A stretch of 64,000 nucleotides of DNA from Janthinobacterium rivuli (GCF_009208735.1 NZ_WFLJ01000004.1:62001-126000), one strand, 5' to 3'; shown: positions 8,770 to 19,616, counted from the first letter of the stretch. Notes: generated from the sequence alone by a model not told the origin. Numbers and translations: made by a program.

Positions 8770-10458
8770 TCAGGCCAGCTTGGCCGAATGCTCGCGCGTC
8801 GCGTGGAACGTCAGCTTCGGCCAGCGCTCTTCCGTCAGGCGCAGGTTCACGCCCGACGTGGCCAGATAGGCCATGTTGCCGGCCGCATCGTAGGCCACGT
8901 TGTGGCCCAGCGCGTTTTCGAAATCCTGCAGGATGCGCTTGTCGTCGCAGCTGACCCAGCGCGCGCTGCTGATGCTGGTGCCTTCGAACACGGCGTCCAC
9001 GCCATACTCGTTGAGCAAACGGCTGGCCACCACTTCGAACTGCAGCACGCCGACGGCGCCCAGTACCAGCTCGCCGCCCTGCACCGGCTTGAAGACCTGC
9101 ACCGCGCCCTCTTCGCCCAGCTGCTGCAAGCCCTTGTGCAGCTGCTTGATCTTCAGCGGATTACGAATGCGCACGGAACGGAAGAAGTCTGGCGCGAAGT
9201 ACGGGATGCCCGTAAAGGTCAGCATCTCGCCTTCGGAAAAACTGTCGCCGATCTGCATGTTGCCGTGGTTCGGCAAGCCGATGATGTCGCCCGCGTACGC
9301 TTCTTCCACCTGTTCGCGCGACGATGCCATGAAGGTCACCACGTTCGACACCTTGATCTCGCGCCCCAGGCGCAAATGCTTGACCTTCATGCCGCGCTCG
9401 AAACGTCCCGAGCACACGCGCAGGAAGGCGATGCGGTCGCGGTGGGCCGGGTCCATGTTGGCCTGGATCTTGAAGACGAAACCGGTGAATGGCTGCTCGG
9501 TCGGATCGACGGAACGCACGGTGGCGTCGCGCGGACGCGGCGCCGGCGCCCAGTCGACCAGGGCCGACAGGATCTCGCGCACGCCGAAGTTGTTGATGGC
9601 CGAACCGAAGAACACGGGCGTCTGCACGCCGGAGAGGAATTCCTCCAGGTTGAACGGGTTCGACGCGCCATGCACCAGTTCCACTTCCATGCGCAACTGG
9701 TCCATCTCCAGCGGGAACATCTCCTGCAGGCGCGGGTTGTCGATGCCCTTGATGATTTCGAAGGCGCCGTCGGCCTTCTCCTCGCCGGCCTTGAACAGCA
9801 TGATCTCGTCGTTCAGCAGGTGGTACACGCCGCGGAAGTTCTTGCCCATGCCGATAGGCCAAGTGACGGGCGCGCACTGGATCTTCAGCACCGATTCGAG
9901 TTCGTCGAGCAGGTCCAGCGGATCGCGCGTCTCGCGGTCCATCTTGTTCATGAAGGTGACGATCGGCGTATTGCGCATGCGGCACACGGCCAGCAGCTTG
10001 ATCGTCTGCGCTTCCACGCCCTTGGCCGCATCGATCACCATCAGCGCCGAGTCGACCGCCGTCAGCACGCGGTAGGTATCTTCCGAGAAGTCCTGGTGGC
10101 CCGGGGTGTCGAGCAGGTTGACGACGTGGTCGCGGAATTCGAACTGCATCACCGAGGAGGCGACGGAAATGCCGCGCTGCTTCTCGATCTCCATCCAGTC
10201 CGACGTCGCGTGGCGGCCCGATTTACGCGCCTTGACGGTACCGGCCATCTGGATCGCGCCCGAGAACAGCAGCAGTTTTTCCGTCAGGGTGGTTTTACCC
10301 GCATCCGGGTGGGAAATGATGCCGAAGGTGCGGCGGCGCTGCACTTCGCGCGCGATCACGGCCGGCGCCTTGCTGCTGACTGACGCCGCGGCGATGTCCG
10401 CGTTGTCAGTGGAATCGGGGGTGTTGCTGTCGTTCTCGTTGGCCATATTGGTGACCAT
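8770..10458 (-). CDS. prfC: Peptide chain release factor 3
   Basis: 562 residues. RF3 is the GTPase that removes RF1 or RF2 from the ribosome after peptide release. The G domain has [13 protein letters not shown] (P-loop, about 47-59), the switch region [22 protein letters not shown] (G3) and NKMDR (G4). Domains II and III follow as in the family. The start at 10458 (MVTNMANEN...) has GAGGG 8 bases upstream. The N-terminus has about 30 extra Ser/Asp/Ala-rich residues before the conserved core, longer than in E. coli RF3. It ends in a strong terminator and is divergent from the chemoreceptor gene. Confidence 0.96.
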   Translation of the reverse strand: MVTNMANENDSNTPDSTDNADIAAASVSSKAPAVIAREVQRRRTFGIISHPDAGKTTLTEKLLLFSGAIQMAGTVKARKSGRHATSDWMEIEKQRGISVASSVMQFEFRDHVVNLLDTPGHQDFSEDTYRVLTAVDSALMVIDAAKGVEAQTIKLLAVCRMRNTPIVTFMNKMDRETRDPLDLLDELESVLKIQCAPVTWPIGMGKNFRGVYHLLNDEIMLFKAGEEKADGAFEIIKGIDNPRLQEMFPLEMDQLRMEVELVHGASNPFNLEEFLSGVQTPVFFGSAINNFGVREILSALVDWAPAPRPRDATVRSVDPTEQPFTGFVFKIQANMDPAHRDRIAFLRVCSGRFERGMKVKHLRLGREIKVSNVVTFMASSREQVEEAYAGDIIGLPNHGNMQIGDSFSEGEMLTFTGIPYFAPDFFRSVRIRNPLKIKQLHKGLQQLGEEGAVQVFKPVQGGELVLGAVGVLQFEVVASRLLNEYGVDAVFEGTSISSARWVSCDDKRILQDFENALGHNVAYDAAGNMAYLATSGVNLRLTEERWPKLTFHATREHSAKLA

Positions 10459-10620
10459 AATATGGCCCTCGCAAAAAACCCTCGATTTTACAGAAGGATC
10501 GGCCTTCCGTGTGAACTGCTTCACTGTGGCGACCAGCAAAATCGCCCACTTCATCAAGGGGTCACAATCCGCAGGCAACATTGCACTGCAGAAATGTTGT
10601 CACCCTACCCTGGAAACCCG

Positions 10621-12678
10621 ATGAAAATGCTCCTCACCCCCGCCATCCGACTCATGCAGCGCTTGCGCCTGCTGCCCAAATTCATGCTTGTCTGCCTGGT
10701 CTTCCTGCTGCCGCTGGCGCTGGCGACCACCCTGCTGATCTCGGAGCTGGGCAAGTCGCTGGCCCAGGCGCAGGATGCGCAGCGGGGCGTGGCCTATGTG
10801 CGCCAGCTGCAGGAAGGCACGCGCCTGCTGCAGCAGCGGCGCGGTCTCGAGCACTTGCGCCTGAGCGGCAAGGCGGGCATGGACAACACGGCGCTGAACG
10901 CGCGCATCACGGCCGCGCTGGCGGCCCTGGCGCGCTTGCCGGCCGGCGCCGGCCTGCCCCAGGCGGCGGAGCTGACGAAGCAGTGGCAAGCCCTGCTGGG
11001 ACGCCAGGCGGGACTCGCCGCGCGCGACAGCTACGCGGCGCACACGGCGCTGCTGCGCCAGGCCGCCAAACTGGGCCAGCTGGTGGCCGACCGCTCGCAT
11101 TTGAGCCTGGACCCGGACGCGGGCGCCAACCACCTGAGCGCCGCGTTTACCGCCACCCTGCCCGACCTGGCCGAGAGCCTGTCGGACATCGCCGGGCGCG
11201 GCGCCGCCTACATCGACACGGGCCTGTTCGAAGCGAATGAAGATCAACTCGTCAACGCCAACGCCCTGATCGCGCGCCACGAACTGGAACGCCTGCCAGC
11301 CCGCTTCGACGAAATCCTCGCCGCCAAGCCGGCACTGCGCGCCAATCTGCAGCCGGCCCTGAAAGCCGTGCCGGCCGCGCTGGCCTTCCTCGAACGGACA
11401 AAAAATGAGGTGACGAATTCCTACGACCAGACCTCGGGCGGGCAATTCCACGCGGCCGGCATGCAGGCGATCGACGCCCTGCAGGCGCTCTCGGGCGCCT
11501 CCGCCACGGCGCTGGACGGCTTGCTGGCGCAGCGCATCGCGCGCGACGAGGCGCGCCGCGCCCTGATCCTGGCGGCCATGCTGCTGGTGCTGCTGGCCGC
11601 CGCCTACCTGTGCGCGGGCTTTTATGCCGCGTTCGCGCGCGACGTGACGCAGTTGCGCGTGGCCGTCGGCGCGGCTGCGGCGGGCGACCTGTCGCAGCGC
11701 ATCACTTCGCAGGCGCACGACGAGATCGGCGACCTGGTACGCGACTTCGGCGCCATGACGCATGGCCTGGCCACCCTGGTGCAGGAAATCCGCGGCGGCG
11801 CGGCCGTCATCGCGGCGGCCGGCGCCGATATCGCGCAGGGCAATGCCGCGCTGTCCGGCCACACGGCCACGCAAGCCGATGCGCTGGGCGCCACCGTGGA
11901 GTCGATGCGCGAGCTGACGGCCACCGTGGGGCGCAACGAAGCCCACGTAGGACAGGGGCGCACCCTGGTGGCGACAGCGGCCGACGTGGCCCTGCGCGGC
12001 GGCCAGACCGTCGGCGCGGTGGTCGAGACCATGGCCTCGATCAAGGCCAGTTCGCACAAGATCGTCGACATCATCGGCGTCATCAACGGCATCGCCTTCC
12101 AGACGAATATCCTGGCCCTGAATGCGGCCGTGGAAGCGGCCAGGGCCGGCGAGCAAGGGCGCGGCTTTGCCGTCGTCGCGTCCGAAGTGCGCAGCCTGGC
12201 GCAGCGCTCGAACGAGGCGGCGCTGGAAATCAAGCGCCTGATCGGCGATTCGGTGGCCACCGTGGACGCGGGCGGTGAGCTCGTCAATGCGGCCGGCAAC
12301 ACCATGCGGCAAGTCGTCGATGCGGTGCAGCAGGTGGCCGTGGTGATCGGACGCATCAGCAGCGCCGGCGCCGAGCAGAATGGCGAGATCGCCCGCATCA
12401 ACGGCGCGCTGGCGCAAATCGATGACATGACGCGCCAGAACGCGGGCCTGGTCGACGAGGCGCGCGCCGGTTCGCAGCGCCTGCACCAGGAAGGCGAGGC
12501 GCTGACGCAGGCCGTCAGCCGCTTCCGCCTGGGGGAGCACGAGCTGTCCGCCACGCGCCAGGCACCGGCCGCGGCCGTGCGCGACGGCTTGCCCAGCGTG
12601 CGTCCGGCCGGCCTGTGGAGCGCCAACAAACCGCGCGTCATATCACAAAATCGCGCGGAACGGCGCAAGGCTAGCTAG
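10621..12678 (+). CDS. Methyl-accepting chemotaxis protein
   Basis: 685 residues. Transmembrane helix 1 (about 18-40), a periplasmic all-helical ligand region (about 45-315), transmembrane helix 2 (about 322-345), HAMP (about 345-400) and the long cytoplasmic signalling coiled coil. The receptor tip is conserved ([37 protein letters not shown], near 480-517). It should bind CheA and CheW and steer motility. No C-terminal NWETF-type CheR/CheB tether is present; it ends [11 protein letters not shown] chose the ATG at 10621, which has GGA upstream; the frame is open further upstream without a good site. Ligand unknown. Confidence 0.93.
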   Translation: MKMLLTPAIRLMQRLRLLPKFMLVCLVFLLPLALATTLLISELGKSLAQAQDAQRGVAYVRQLQEGTRLLQQRRGLEHLRLSGKAGMDNTALNARITAALAALARLPAGAGLPQAAELTKQWQALLGRQAGLAARDSYAAHTALLRQAAKLGQLVADRSHLSLDPDAGANHLSAAFTATLPDLAESLSDIAGRGAAYIDTGLFEANEDQLVNANALIARHELERLPARFDEILAAKPALRANLQPALKAVPAALAFLERTKNEVTNSYDQTSGGQFHAAGMQAIDALQALSGASATALDGLLAQRIARDEARRALILAAMLLVLLAAAYLCAGFYAAFARDVTQLRVAVGAAAAGDLSQRITSQAHDEIGDLVRDFGAMTHGLATLVQEIRGGAAVIAAAGADIAQGNAALSGHTATQADALGATVESMRELTATVGRNEAHVGQGRTLVATAADVALRGGQTVGAVVETMASIKASSHKIVDIIGVINGIAFQTNILALNAAVEAARAGEQGRGFAVVASEVRSLAQRSNEAALEIKRLIGDSVATVDAGGELVNAAGNTMRQVVDAVQQVAVVIGRISSAGAEQNGEIARINGALAQIDDMTRQNAGLVDEARAGSQRLHQEGEALTQAVSRFRLGEHELSATRQAPAAAVRDGLPSVRPAGLWSANKPRVISQNRAERRKAS

Positions 12679-12691
12679 GCCAAAGTGTGGA

Positions 12692-12851
12692 TGTAGGACA
12701 AGGACTACAATTTCGCCTCAAAAGAGACTACAAAGTGGCGACTGCTAATCTTATGTTCGCCACTAACATAAGCTTTTAAAGTAGCTACATCGCGATCTGC
12801 ACCGCGCGGTTGGAAAAAACGCCGTCTCCAGATGGAGTCGGCAAGTTTTTT
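12692..12851 (+). promoter_or_regulatory. Structured leader/intergenic region upstream of Crp/Fnr-type gene
   Basis: Several signals are packed here. TGTAG-N8-CTACA is an inverted repeat at 12692-12709. GACTACAA occurs twice 24 bases apart (12703 and 12727). CTTATGTT-N7-AACATAAG (12751-12773) is a perfect 8-bp hairpin followed by CTTTT. It competes with GTGGCGA/TCGCCAC (12736-12764). GCCGTCTCCA-GA-TGGAGTCGGC (12821-12842) is a strong hairpin with one T-T mismatch, followed by AAG and six T, so it looks like an intrinsic terminator 52 bases before the start codon. It may end the chemoreceptor transcript or attenuate the regulator gene. Confidence 0.5.
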
Positions 12852-12903
12852 GACCAGCAACGCGGCAGTCGCACTCCGATGTAAAAAGCCTGTGAGGAAT
12901 ACT

Positions 12904-13713
12904 ATGAGCCATGTTCAACTTATCGCCCCGGTCCAGAAGAACCAGCTGCTGCCGCGCGCCATGCCAGCGGCCGGACGCGAAATCAAGCTTGCGTCGCGGG
13001 TTAGCCTCAGCAGTGCCCAACAGAATGAATTGCTGGCCGCCCTGCCGCGCGCCGCGCTCGAATCGCTGTTCGAAGACCTGGAACTGGTGGAACTGCCTTT
13101 CGGCAAGGAATTGTATGCCTACGGTAACAACCTGGAATACAGCTATTTCCCCACCACCGCCATCATCTCGCTGCTGTACGTGATGGAAGACGGCGCCACG
13201 ACGGAAATCGCCGTCGTCGGCCATGAAGGCGTGGCTGGTGCCTCGCTGCTGGCAGGCGAGCGCGCCATGTGCACGGCCGTCGTGCAAAGCGCCGGCTACG
13301 GCTACCGTCTCAAGACGCAAAGCTTGCGCGACGCCTTCAACCAGGGCGGCGCCCTGCCCCAGCTGCTGATGCGCTACACGAACGCCCTGTTTGCGCAGAT
13401 GGCGCAGAACGCCGTCGGCGGCCGCCACAGCTCGATCGAGCAAAAGCTGTGCCGCTGGTTGCTGGACCGCCTGGACCGTTCGCCATCGAACGAATTGAAG
13501 GTGACGCAAGAGCTGATCTCGATCATGCTGGGCGTGCGCCGCGAAAGCATCACGGCCGCCGCCGGCAAGCTGCAGGAAGAAGGCTTGATCCATTATCGCC
13601 GCGGCAATATCACGGTGCTGGACCGCGCCGGCCTGGAATGCTATGCGGGCGAGTGCTACAAGGTGGCCAAGACGGAATACGACCGTTTGCTGCGCGACGT
13701 ATCACGCTGCTGA
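12904..13713 (+). CDS. Crp/Fnr-family transcriptional regulator
   Basis: 269 residues. A cyclic-nucleotide-binding-like beta-barrel (about 45-165, with YFPTTAIISLLYVMEDGATTEIAVVG) leads into a winged-helix C-terminus (about 180-255) with the helix-turn-helix in LKVTQELISIMLGVRRESITAAAGKLQEEGLI. The residues that bind cAMP in Crp and the N-terminal Fe-S cysteines of Fnr are not evident, so the ligand is unknown. Many Betaproteobacteria carry this subtype. The ATG at 12904 has GAGG 7 bases upstream. It sits between a terminator-like leader and a bidirectional terminator, thus is probably monocistronic. Confidence 0.9.
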   Translation: MSHVQLIAPVQKNQLLPRAMPAAGREIKLASRVSLSSAQQNELLAALPRAALESLFEDLELVELPFGKELYAYGNNLEYSYFPTTAIISLLYVMEDGATTEIAVVGHEGVAGASLLAGERAMCTAVVQSAGYGYRLKTQSLRDAFNQGGALPQLLMRYTNALFAQMAQNAVGGRHSSIEQKLCRWLLDRLDRSPSNELKVTQELISIMLGVRRESITAAAGKLQEEGLIHYRRGNITVLDRAGLECYAGECYKVAKTEYDRLLRDVSRC

Positions 13714-13734
13714 TGAACGAAATCAATGCAACAT

Positions 13735-13771
13735 AAAAAAATGGCCGGGCTGCATGCCCGGCCATTTTTTT
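13735..13771. terminator. Bidirectional intrinsic terminator
   Basis: ATGGCCGGGC, loop TGCAT, GCCCGGCCAT with A-run on the left and T-run on the right. It serves the Crp/Fnr-type gene on the plus strand and the histidine kinase gene on the minus strand. Confidence 0.9.
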
Positions 13772-13785
13772 ATGCCCACAAGAAA

Positions 13786-15201
13786 TCAGACGCTGGCATC
13801 CTCATTGATCTCGTCCGGCTCCGGCGTCAGCGGCAAAGGAATCACGGCTTCCACGCATGTGCCCTTGCCTGACGGACCCTGGCGCACGGTGAGGGTGCCG
13901 CCCAGCAACAAGGCGCGCTCGCGCATGCCCAGCAAGCCGTGCGACATGGGTTTTTGCAGCGCATCTTCCGTGATGCCGATGCCGTCGTCGATCACGCGCA
14001 GCACTAAGCCGTGTTCATTGCGTTTCAAGGTCACGCTGACCATGCCGGCGCGCGCATATTTGAGGATATTCGTCAGCGATTCCTGCACGATGCGGAACAG
14101 GGCGATCGTCAGAGTGGATTCGCGGTTGTCGATGTTGATGGCCACGTCCGTTTCGCAGCGAACCGAACTCATGCGCGCAAAATCCTCGCAATAGCTTTCG
14201 ATGGCGGCGCACAGGCCCAGGTTGTCCAGCAGGCTGGGGCGCAAATCCTCGACGATGCGGCGCTTGAGTTCCACCGTTTCCAGCAAGGTCGCCTTGGCGT
14301 GGCGCAATTGCGCGGCCAGTTCCGGCTGCGTGTGCGCCAGTTGCTGCGTGACGGCGCCCAGGTCCATGCTGATCGACGTCAAGTTGGCGCCCAACTCATC
14401 GTGCAGCTCGCGCGCCAGGCGCGCCTTTTCCACTTCATTGACGCTGATCAAATGACGCGACAGCACGGATAACTGCTCCGTACGTTTGCTGACCGTCGAT
14501 TCCAGGGTGTCATTGGCATTTTGCAGCGCATACTCGACGGCCGCGCGGTTCTGGAAGCTGCGCCGCACCAGCTGGTAAAACATGATCAGCACGAGGATGG
14601 CCAGGGCATTGATGCCGATGCCGAGCAGCACGGCTTTCTGGTACTCATGGTAAAAGGCGGCGCTGCCCGACGACAGCGCCTCATTCTGCTCGCGCGTCAT
14701 GATCACCACTTGCAGGCGGATCTCGTCCATGGTGGCGCGATCATCGGTCACGCGGGAAATATTGACGATCTCGGCCAGTCCGCCCTGCTTATAGACGTCG
14801 ATCGATTGTTGCAGCATCGACATCTTGCGACGGATCAAGCTTTTCAGCTGGCCCAGGTTTTTCAATTGGGTAGGACTGCCCGCGAGCAAGGTTTGCAGCT
14901 CGTTGAATTCATTCTCGATTTCGGTGGACGCCGTCTTCGACGGTCCAAGATACGTTTCGGAGCCGGAAATGAAATAGCCGCGCAAGCTGCTTTCCGCATC
15001 GAGCACGAGCACGTTCAGATACTGCAGGCGGTCCGCCACGCGGGCGCTCTGGCTGAGCAAGGCGTTCGTGCCCTTCAGCGACTGCAGATTATGATAGAGA
15101 CTGAAACCATTGAGTACAAGCAGCAAGGCGCACGTGACGCACAGGATCGTCTTGTACAGGGGCAGGCGGTGATGCGGGGCCGGTTCAGCGGTGAAATACA
15201 T
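13786..15201 (-). CDS. Sensor histidine kinase, NarX/DegS-type (HisKA_3) with CHASE3-like sensor
   Basis: 471 residues. Transmembrane helix 1 (about 14-34), a periplasmic helical CHASE3-like region (about 40-185), transmembrane helix 2 (about 190-212), and a dimerisation domain with the phosphoacceptor histidine in LARELHDELGANLTSISMDLG. The ATPase domain has DDGIG and GLLGMRERA. It should phosphorylate the LuxR-type regulator encoded just upstream on the same strand. Starts at 15201 (MYFTAEP) or 15213 (MHIRMYF) are possible. The AAGGA site is better spaced for 15201. The 144 bases between the two genes hold a 9-bp hairpin. Confidence 0.9.
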   Translation of the reverse strand: MYFTAEPAPHHRLPLYKTILCVTCALLLVLNGFSLYHNLQSLKGTNALLSQSARVADRLQYLNVLVLDAESSLRGYFISGSETYLGPSKTASTEIENEFNELQTLLAGSPTQLKNLGQLKSLIRRKMSMLQQSIDVYKQGGLAEIVNISRVTDDRATMDEIRLQVVIMTREQNEALSSGSAAFYHEYQKAVLLGIGINALAILVLIMFYQLVRRSFQNRAAVEYALQNANDTLESTVSKRTEQLSVLSRHLISVNEVEKARLARELHDELGANLTSISMDLGAVTQQLAHTQPELAAQLRHAKATLLETVELKRRIVEDLRPSLLDNLGLCAAIESYCEDFARMSSVRCETDVAINIDNRESTLTIALFRIVQESLTNILKYARAGMVSVTLKRNEHGLVLRVIDDGIGITEDALQKPMSHGLLGMRERALLLGGTLTVRQGPSGKGTCVEAVIPLPLTPEPDEINEDASV

Positions 15202-15314
15202 CCTGATGTGCATCCTTAGCAAGGTTCGGCGCGGGAGAGAGCGCCAGCGCCGGCCAATTATAGTCCTCGCTACAAACTGCTGCACTGCACAAGTCGTGCT
15301 GGCTAGCTGGCTGA

Positions 15315-15336
15315 GCGATCATGTTTCCATGATCGC
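15315..15336. repeat. Perfect 9-bp hairpin between response regulator and kinase genes
   Basis: GCGATCATG, loop TTTC, CATGATCGC. There is no T-run on either side, so it is not a classical terminator. It may set relative expression or stability of the two-gene message. Confidence 0.5.
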
Positions 15337-15345
15337 ACCGCAGCG

Positions 15346-15978
15346 TTAGTCAAGCAAATTGTTTTTCATTGCGTAATAGGTCAAGTCGCTGTTGGATTGC
15401 AAGCCCATTTTTTCCATGATGCGCGTACGGTAAGTACTCACCGTCTTGATGCTCAGCGACAAGGCCACACCGATATCGGACACGGTGGCGCCGCGCGCCA
15501 GACGCAGGAAGACCTGGAACTCGCGATCCGACAATTCCGTATGCAGGGCGGCATTCGTGTCGCGGTCGAACGACTGCGCCAGCAACTCGCCCACGGTGGA
15601 GCTGACATAGCGGCGCCCCTGGAACACGGTGCGCACGGCCGTCATCAGCTCGTCGGCTTCGCATTCCTTGTTCAGATAGCCATTCGCGCCCATCTTGAAC
15701 AGGTTCAGCGCGTATTGCTGCGCGGGATAGCCGCTGAGTATCAGCACGGGCAATTCCGGCTGTCCCTGGCGAATCGTGCGCAAGGTATCGATGCCGCTCT
15801 GGTCGGGCATGGCGATATCGAGCAACAGCACGTCGCAAATTTCGCGGCGGGCGATATCGAGCGCTTCGCGCCCGGTACCGGCTTCCGCCACCACACTGAA
15901 ATCGCTCGACGATGAAAAAATCTGTTTGAATCCAGCTCGTACTATTTGGTGATCATCACAAATGGCAACGCGTATCAT
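15346..15978 (-). CDS. NarL/FixJ-type response regulator
   Basis: 210 residues. The receiver domain (about 1-120) has the acidic pair DD at 8-9, phosphoacceptor Asp in LLLDIAMPD near 54, and the switch lysine in NKE. A LuxR-type helix-turn-helix (about 145-205) reads LSDREFQVFLRLARGATVSDIGVALSLSIKTVSTYRTRIMEKMGL. AAGGGGAAA precedes the ATG. It is first in a pair with the HisKA_3 kinase downstream, its likely cognate partner. Target genes unknown. Confidence 0.93.
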   Translation of the reverse strand: MIRVAICDDHQIVRAGFKQIFSSSSDFSVVAEAGTGREALDIARREICDVLLLDIAMPDQSGIDTLRTIRQGQPELPVLILSGYPAQQYALNLFKMGANGYLNKECEADELMTAVRTVFQGRRYVSSTVGELLAQSFDRDTNAALHTELSDREFQVFLRLARGATVSDIGVALSLSIKTVSTYRTRIMEKMGLQSNSDLTYYAMKNNLLD

Positions 15979-16082
15979 TGTTTCCCCTTAAATTTTCCTG
16001 GCCTGGGAAAGACTACCGGAACCTGAACGCGGCTCCGGCCTAGCGTCACTAACAAAAACGCAACATTAACATTATATTCAAA

Positions 16083-16098
16083 ATATGGCGCGCCATAT
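16083..16098. repeat. 16-bp perfect palindrome ATATGGCGCGCCATAT
   Basis: It lies between the response regulator start (15978) and the MerR-type gene end (16179), in the likely promoter area of the response regulator gene. It could be an operator or a transcription end for the merR message; no T-run follows. Confidence 0.45.
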
Positions 16099-16178
16099 GG
16101 CAGCATCAGCGCCAAGCGGAGCGTCCATGCGGTCTAGTCAACCGGTATCGGACAACCCCACCTATATGGGTACAAATC

Positions 16179-16583
16179 TTATTTTAGCAAGTTTAAAATC
16201 GCAATTAATTCATTGCGTATCCACACGCGGTCCAGCGGCGCTTCCTGCGGCACGGCGGGCATCGCCGGCAGCACGGGCAGTTCTTCGGCGATGGCATGCG
16301 ATGCGCCACGGCTGTCGAGCTTGTTGCGCGCGCCGCTGATGGTAAAACCTTGCTCGTACAGCAATTCGCGGATACGGCGTATCAGCAGCACCTCGTGGTG
16401 CTGATAATAACGGCGGTTGCCACGTCGTTTGACCGGTTTGAGCTGGGAAAACTCCTGTTCCCAGTAGCGCAACACGTGCGGTTTGACGCCGCACAACTCG
16501 CTCACCTCGCCGATCGTGAAATAGCGTTTCGCCGGAATGGGCGGCAAGGCGATCAACTCGGTTTTACTGATGCGCTCGTTCAT
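16179..16583 (-). CDS. MerR-family transcriptional regulator
   Basis: About 134 residues from the ATG at 16583 (a GTG two codons earlier at 16589 is also possible). The N-terminal helix-turn-helix reads YFTIGEVSELCGVKPHVLRYWEQEF, then KRRGNRRYYQHHEVLLIRRIRELLYEQGFTI, typical of MerR. The C-terminus is short and lacks metal-binding cysteines of metal-responsive members. It follows ihfA by a few bases, an arrangement common in Betaproteobacteria and Pseudomonas-type genomes. Effector and targets unknown. Confidence 0.9.
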   Translation of the reverse strand: MNERISKTELIALPPIPAKRYFTIGEVSELCGVKPHVLRYWEQEFSQLKPVKRRGNRRYYQHHEVLLIRRIRELLYEQGFTISGARNKLDSRGASHAIAEELPVLPAMPAVPQEAPLDRVWIRNELIAILNLLK

Positions 16584-16593
16584 CGCCACTCAC

Positions 16594-16941
16594 TCAGGCA
16601 GCACGTGCCAGCGGGCTGGTCTCTTCGACCATGCTTTTCAGCTTCTGGCTCGCATGAAAGGTCACGACACGGCGTGCCGTGATGGGAATCTCTTCGCCCG
16701 TCTTCGGGTTGCGGCCCGGCCGCTGCGGCTTGTCGCGCAACTGGAAATTGCCGAAACCGGACAATTTGACGGCTTCGCCACGCTCGAGCGCATTGCGGAT
16801 CTCGTCGAAAAAGGTCTCGACCATATCCTTCGCTTCGCGCTTGTTCAGGCCCACTTGCTCGAACAACAGTTCGGCCAGTTCCGCCTTGGTCAAGGTGGGT
16901 AAATCTTTTTCCGCTTCCTGGCGCACTTTGGCAACCAGCAT
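16594..16941 (-). CDS. ihfA: Integration host factor subunit alpha
   Basis: DNA-bending HU/IHF-family protein that pairs with IHF-beta. The conserved core ([32 protein letters not shown]... [22 protein letters not shown]) is complete, with the intercalating proline region [10 protein letters not shown]. The start is unclear. The ATG at 16941 gives 115 residues but has a poor ribosome site. The frame continues upstream with a plausible extension ([21 protein letters not shown]) whose only start near a purine-rich GGCAGGGCAGGAAA is an ATT at 17007, which would give 137 residues. It is the seventh gene of the thrS operon. Confidence 0.92.
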   Translation of the reverse strand: MLVAKVRQEAEKDLPTLTKAELAELLFEQVGLNKREAKDMVETFFDEIRNALERGEAVKLSGFGNFQLRDKPQRPGRNPKTGEEIPITARRVVTFHASQKLKSMVEETSPLARAA

Positions 16942-17111
16942 GGCCCGATGCAGATCGGCGGCCAGTGCGGACTGCAGTACGGCGGAATCAACGTCGCTGT
17001 TATTAATTTTCCTGCCCTGCCTTTTCTGTGCGCCCGAGCTCGCCACATGGCAAGCTCGTCTACGGTTGACGACGGAAAGGCCGTCACGCAAGGCGACGGC
17101 CAGTCCGGTAA

Positions 17112-19538
17112 TTACGAACGCAGTTTCGCGTCATGGCCCTGCTTGGCCGCATCGATCAGGACAGCCATCAGGCCATCGACGACATCGTCTTGCAGGGTGT
17201 TTTGAGTATCTTGCAAGCTAATCCGGAAAGCAAGGCTTTTTTCATCCGCTTCCAGCCCTTTTCCACGATATTCATCAAATAAAACAATGGCTTGCACGAT
17301 ACGCGCTGCCGGGCTCGACTTGGCGGCGGCATGGAAGCTGTCGAGCAGATCCTGCACGGCCACCGATTGCTTGACGACCACGGCCAGGTCGCGGCTGGCG
17401 CCAGGGAATTTCGAGATTTCCTGGTACACGGGCACGACTCGCTGCGTCAAGGCGGCGGCGTCGACTTCGAACAGCACGGGTGCCAGCGGCAAGTCGTACT
17501 TTTGCATCCAGCGCGGGTGCAATTCGCCGATGAAACCGATGACCTTGCCATCGAGTTCCACGTTGGCCGAACGGCCAGGATGCAGGGCCGGATGTTCCGC
17601 CTTGGTGAAACGCAAGACCAGCGGCGCGAACAGCGCTTCCAGGTCCGCCTTCACGTCGAAGAAATCGACGGTGCGGGACGGCTGGCCCCATTGCTCCTCC
17701 GCCACCGCGCCGTAGGCCATGGCGGCCACGCGCTTCGGCTGGGCGTAACCGGCCACCGACAGGGGACCATTTTCCACGCTGTCGTCGCGCTGGTAGATGG
17801 CGCCCACTTCGAAGATGCGCACGCGGTTCGTCTTGCGGTTCAGGTTATAGCGCACATTGGCGATCAGGCTGCCGATCAGCGACGAACGCATCACGCTCAT
17901 CTGGCTGGCGATCGGGTTCTGCAATTTGATCGGATGGGTGTTGCCCGAGAAATCGCGCTCCCATGCCGTATCGACAAAGCTCATGTTAACCACTTCCTGG
18001 AAGCCCAGGTCGGCCAGCTCATGACGTACCGCAAACAAGGAGCGGGTATTTTCCGGTGCGATCTGCATCACGTTCGCGGCCACGGGCGGCAAGGTCGGGA
18101 TGTTTTCAAAGCCGTACACGCGCGCCACTTCCTCGATCAGGTCTTCCTCGATCTCGATGTCGAAACGGTAGCTGGGCGAGGTCACGGAAAACACGCCGTC
18201 CGCCAGGGTGTATGGCAGGGCCAGGCGCGTGAAAATGTCGGCGATCAACTCGTCGTTGAGCGGCACGCCGATGACTTTTTGCGCGCGCGCCGTGCGCATG
18301 GCCACGGGCTGGCGTTGCGGCAAGTTCACCACGTGGTCGTCGACAGGGCCGACGGTGGTCGCTGGCGTGCCGCAGATTTCCACGATCAAGGCCGTGATGC
18401 GCTCGATGTGCTCGACGGTGGTGGCGAAGTCGACGCCGCGCTCGAAGCGGTGCGCCGCATCGGTCGAGAAATTCAGGCGGCGCGCGCGGCCTTGAATGGC
18501 GTTCGGCCACCAGAAGGCCGCTTCCAGGTAGATGCTGTCCGTATCGTCCGACACGGAGCTGGCGTCGCCGCCCATGATGCCGGCCAGCGATTCGATTTCC
18601 TGGTCATCGGCAATGACGCCGATCCACTCGTCGACGGCGATGGTGTTGCCATTCAACAGCTTGACGGATTCGCCCGCCTTGCCCCAACGCACATCCAGGC
18701 TGCCGTGGATCTTTGCCAGGTCGAACACGTGGCTGGGACGGCCCAGTTCCAGCATGACATAGTTGGAAATGTCGACCAGGGCCGACAACGGACGCTGGCC
18801 GCTGCGCTCGAGGCGCTGCTTCATCCAGTCCGGCGTGGTGGCCTTGGCGTTCAAGCCGCGGATGACACGGCCCGTGAAACGGCCGCACAGGTCCGGCGCG
18901 CTGACTTTGACGGGCAGGATTTCATCGCTGGAAACAGGCACGGTGCGGAACTGCGGCACGTTCAGCGGCACGCCCGTGAGGGCCGACACTTCGCGCGCCA
19001 CGCCCAGCACGGACAGGCAATCCGCCTTGTTCGGCGTCAACTTGATGGTGAATTTCAAGTCGTTGAGCGCGAAATAATCGCGGAAATTCTGGCCGATCGG
19101 CGCGTCGTCCGGCAATTCCATCAGGCCGGCGTTTTCTTCCGACAATTTCAATTCGCGCGCGGAGCACAGCATGCCTTGCGACTCGACGCCGCGCAGCTGG
19201 CCCACCTTGATCTCAAACGGCTTGCCATCGGCGCCAGGCGGCAGCACGGCGCCCGCCATCGCGCAAACGACTTTCAAGCCCGGGCGCACGTTCGGCGCGC
19301 CGCAGACGATGTTGAGCATGGTGCCCGTGCCGACGTCGACCTGGCACACATTCAGGCGGTCCGCATTCGGATGTTTTTCCATCTCCAGGACCAGGCCTAC
19401 CACCACGTTCGAGAACGGGGGCGCGACAGGATCGACGTCCTCGACTTCGAGACCGGACATGGTCAGCAGATGGGCCAGTTCGTCCGAAGTCATCTTCGGA
19501 TCGACCATGGTACGGAGCCAGTTTTCGGAAAATTGCAT
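17112..19538 (-). CDS. pheT: Phenylalanine-tRNA ligase beta subunit
   Basis: 808 residues, the usual length. Together with PheS it forms the alpha2-beta2 enzyme that charges tRNA-Phe. Visible parts: the N-terminal tRNA-binding domain (about 40-150, [15 protein letters not shown]), the B3/B4 editing domain (about 215-380), B5 (about 400-475), the catalytic-like core with [16 protein letters not shown] and the C-terminal ferredoxin-like anticodon-binding domain (about 715-808, [12 protein letters not shown]). I start it at the ATG at 19538 with GAAGG upstream; a TTG two codons earlier is less likely. Confidence 0.97.
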   Translation of the reverse strand: MQFSENWLRTMVDPKMTSDELAHLLTMSGLEVEDVDPVAPPFSNVVVGLVLEMEKHPNADRLNVCQVDVGTGTMLNIVCGAPNVRPGLKVVCAMAGAVLPPGADGKPFEIKVGQLRGVESQGMLCSARELKLSEENAGLMELPDDAPIGQNFRDYFALNDLKFTIKLTPNKADCLSVLGVAREVSALTGVPLNVPQFRTVPVSSDEILPVKVSAPDLCGRFTGRVIRGLNAKATTPDWMKQRLERSGQRPLSALVDISNYVMLELGRPSHVFDLAKIHGSLDVRWGKAGESVKLLNGNTIAVDEWIGVIADDQEIESLAGIMGGDASSVSDDTDSIYLEAAFWWPNAIQGRARRLNFSTDAAHRFERGVDFATTVEHIERITALIVEICGTPATTVGPVDDHVVNLPQRQPVAMRTARAQKVIGVPLNDELIADIFTRLALPYTLADGVFSVTSPSYRFDIEIEEDLIEEVARVYGFENIPTLPPVAANVMQIAPENTRSLFAVRHELADLGFQEVVNMSFVDTAWERDFSGNTHPIKLQNPIASQMSVMRSSLIGSLIANVRYNLNRKTNRVRIFEVGAIYQRDDSVENGPLSVAGYAQPKRVAAMAYGAVAEEQWGQPSRTVDFFDVKADLEALFAPLVLRFTKAEHPALHPGRSANVELDGKVIGFIGELHPRWMQKYDLPLAPVLFEVDAAALTQRVVPVYQEISKFPGASRDLAVVVKQSVAVQDLLDSFHAAAKSSPAARIVQAIVLFDEYRGKGLEADEKSLAFRISLQDTQNTLQDDVVDGLMAVLIDAAKQGHDAKLRS

Positions 19539-19616
19539 AATCAAGCCTTCAAAGGGTCAAAGCTCACAGCGCGAGCGCACAGGCGCTCAAGCGCCATGAA
19601 TCAAACGGAACAATGC

